In this document: piece after piece, positions 61,874 to 64,000 of the stretch
How positions within the stretch are numbered: position 1 is the first letter of the stretch
Layout: the number at the start of each line of letters is the position of its first letter
Assembly (NCBI GenBank): GCA_033002965.1
Contig: JAURVB010012978.1
Span: forward strand, 44,014 to 108,013
Direction of reading: 5' to 3'
Length of the DNA: 64,000 bases
Origin: Piper betle
Taxonomy: Eukaryota > Streptophyta > Magnoliopsida > Piperales > Piperaceae
The notes under the pieces: generated by a model
Database searches by the model: none
Told to the model about the DNA's origin: nothing
The model's input: the letters and a program-made list of their open reading frames with translations, nothing else
Program-made: the position numbers and the translations under genes

Positions 61874-61946
61874 TGTGGTGAGCGTGGATTGAATACAAAA
61901 CCTTCAGGTCTTCAATCTGACACTATTCCAACTGAGCTAACCCCCT
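61874..61946 (-). tRNA. degenerate tRNA-Phe(GAA)-like pseudogene
   Basis: On the - strand it reads TAGCTCAGTTGG (A box), an anticodon arm TCAGATTGAAGACCTGA with anticodon GAA, then AAGGTTTTGTATTCAATCCA and CGCTCACCACA. This is clearly the nuclear tRNA-Phe pattern (which has CAGACTGAAGATCTG and GTGTTCGATCCACGC), but with many changes, including TTCAATC for TTCGATC and a weakened acceptor stem. It is followed by a T run in transcription sense (AAAAAA on the + strand). A decayed gene or a SINE head are both possible. Confidence 0.55.
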
Positions 61947-64000
61947 ACCTTGTTATTTTTTGTATATAAATAAATATAACTAATTATAATTAAACTTATT
62001 CATATATATAAAGATTATCTTAGCCAAAGACAGATAATATTTTTATCTCAAACTTTAATCTGGATTGTTCGATTAGAAGGACAACCCAAATTTGATAAAA
62101 TAAAATAAAAAATAAAACACCCCCACCACCACTATCATTTAGTATATAGTCAATAATAACATTTATTTATGATTTTAAATGTATTGTGATGTTATGTATA
62201 TTATTATATTATATTATCGAGTCAAGTTCGAGTTATAATCAAGTCGAGTCGAGTCAAACACTGCCTTACTCAAACTCGACTCGGAGGATTCGAGTTCAAG
62301 CTCGAGCATTTAAATGTTGAGTTTCGAGTCGAGTCGAGTCAAATTGAATGTCAAATGCTCACGAGCTGGTTCACTCAATTAGCAGCCCTAAGGTCTAGTC
62401 TAGTTACCGATTTATAATTAGGTGTGAGTTCGAGTCTTAATAGACTTAACCCTATAAGGACCCGAACAGGAAAATTATTTAATTTTTATTTTAAAATTTG
62501 ATTTTGTAATACATATTTTAGTATATTTTATTGAATATATTATATTGTATTATAAGTAAGAAAGTAATCATAAAATATTAAAACTTTGTACATTTTAATG
62601 TAGTTACATGTAAACATAAGTAGTATGTTTTTTATTTGTTGTTGTTCGGTTTGAGTCCAAGTTTTTCAAATAGAGTCTAGGTCAAATCTGGGTTCAAATT
62701 GAAAGAAAATTCTTATGTATAAAATGTTGTTGTGATATATCTCATTATTTTTTATATATTTTATAATTTGATGATGAACATGGTGGTTCCTTTGTTGTAC
62801 TTTTAGGAAAAATTCTGTCCATTTACTTATAAAATTTTTATCATATTTAATCTATTAAAGTGTGTTTTTGTTGTCATATTATCCATATAGCATTTTGTTA
62901 GGTTGTACATTTCATACATTTATATTGGTGTTCTTTCTTCTTATGAGACTTAGAATAGATCTCCTCTATTTAAGTTTGGGTTGAAAGTTGGCTTAGTCTA
63001 ACGCATTACTTCTAGTTCGGTTTAGTAGTGAACCAAATTTGAGGTGATACATTTAATATCATATCAAGTTTGGATCATGCAAAACCCATGCCAAACCCAA
63101 CTTAGTAGCAGCCCACTTGTAAATGAGTAAGAAAATTTTTTTTCTTTCTTCATATCTTAATCTCAATATATAGGTAAAGAGGGAAATTTCTTTTTGCTTA
63201 TCAAAGAGCACGTGGGTGGGCTACACCCAATAATCTTTATTAATTTAAACACAAAATGCATTGTCAAAGTATTAATTTTTTTAGAATATATAATAGACAT
63301 ACTAATTTTAGTAAATTGATCCTTTCAAATTTTCATGTCATTTATTTACACTTTTTTTTTTAAAGCAAACCGAACCAAGAGAAAATATCATAAATTGCCA
63401 TGTTTTAATATTTTATATTATTAACGTCCAAAACTTTAAATTTGTATTAAATGTAGTGAGATCTCCAATTTTTCTTTCACATAGATCCAATCCATATATT
63501 TTATGTATATTTAACTCATAATTTTTTCTTTATTGACATAAATACCCTCAATTTAACTTCAAACTTTATTAAACACATTTTTCTTACATACAATATGATA
63601 GACATTTAATTTTTTGAAAAGTTTTACTCAAATTAAAAATATAATAGATAAACATAATTTTTAATTTCTAATAAAACATGACAATTTCAATTTCAAATTA
63701 CAGACACTCAAAATTTATATATTTTATTTTTTGAATTTTGGTGGACCAAAATTCAAAAAAAATAAAAATTTTAGGCTTTACTTCTTGTCTCAACAATAAT
63801 ATAATTTTAGAGCCTATTTATCATTTATTAACCAAACTTTTTATTTTTATATAGAAAGTTAGTATAGAATATAACTTTTATCAATTATCTACTTTGATCT
63901 TAATAAAAATGAAATTTCATGAGTCTATTTGTCATTGAACAAAAAATAATAAGATTTGGTCATCATTGATATGAAAATTTTAAAAATGGCTTTATATAAT
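61947..64000. other. gene-free AT-rich terminal region with old repeats
   Basis: No coding segment. Recognised content: GAGTCGAGTCGAGTCAA-type text at 62215-62390 and a block at 62440-62720 similar to the first ~400 bases of the window. The last kilobase is plain AT-rich DNA. Confidence 0.5.

Overview
This is a plant nuclear genome window. Genes carry many GT-AG introns, protein families are plant-specific (TBL, PLA1-II, GTE, SPEAR, X8/PDCB, plant NUS1), intergenic DNA is AT-rich, and (TA)n tracts and small transposons are abundant. Several first exons are GC-rich while later exons are not (GTE, PDC, X8, Nudix), which suggests a monocot or magnoliid rather than a eudicot; this is an inference, not proof.

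Layout. 0.7-3.0 kb: trichome-birefringence-like (TBL) O-acetyltransferase, + strand, five exons with one GC-AG intron. 4.8-22.9 kb: a decayed tandem cluster of class II phospholipase A1 lipases, made of a short relic at 4.8 kb, an intact two-exon gene at 15.7 kb, and a third copy at 19.8 kb broken by a ~2.3 kb LTR-like insertion and a frameshift. Two terminal-inverted-repeat (TIR) elements lie inside this cluster: element A (8.4-10.0 kb), carrying a captured half of a GH31 alpha-glucosidase gene, and element B (10.1-11.7 kb), almost a giant hairpin. 26.8-29.8 kb: bromodomain/ET protein of the GTE group, + strand. 32.6-35.6 kb: plant NUS1/LEW1 cis-prenyltransferase subunit, - strand, rebuilt from seven exons. 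39.1-42.3 kb: pyruvate decarboxylase, + strand, otherwise complete but with two one-base insertions. 43.0-44.7 kb: CoA-type Nudix hydrolase, - strand. 46.0-47.1 kb: X8-domain GPI-type protein, + strand. 49.7-51.4 kb: SPEAR/TIE1-like EAR repressor, + strand, with one apparent one-base loss. 54.0-60.9 kb: three TIR elements (C, D, E) placed end to end and separated only by (TA)n tracts. 61-64 kb: degenerate interspersed repeats and a tRNA-Phe-like relic.

The most notable structure is the element family A-E. Each sits between (TA)n tracts and has inverted ends carrying short hairpins and a subterminal palindrome built on CCGTTGGAT/ATCCAACGG. B and C also share C-rich and G-rich arms and an AT-rich core of palindromic units built on GACTCGAGTC. 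A and D carry pieces of host genes (GH31; a brassinosteroid-signalling kinase with its intron retained), and D also carries a zinc-knuckle ORF of FAR1/MULE type and a tRNA-like cloverleaf. I read these as Pack-type, non-autonomous DNA transposons that target (TA)n tracts. No transposase was found in the window, so superfamily assignment is open.

The ordinary genes are unrelated in pathway (cell-wall acetylation, lipid hydrolysis, chromatin reading, dolichol synthesis, fermentation, CoA turnover, plasmodesmata/callose, TCP repression) and show no operon-like logic. All positions, splice sites and motifs were read by eye; no alignment or database search was run.
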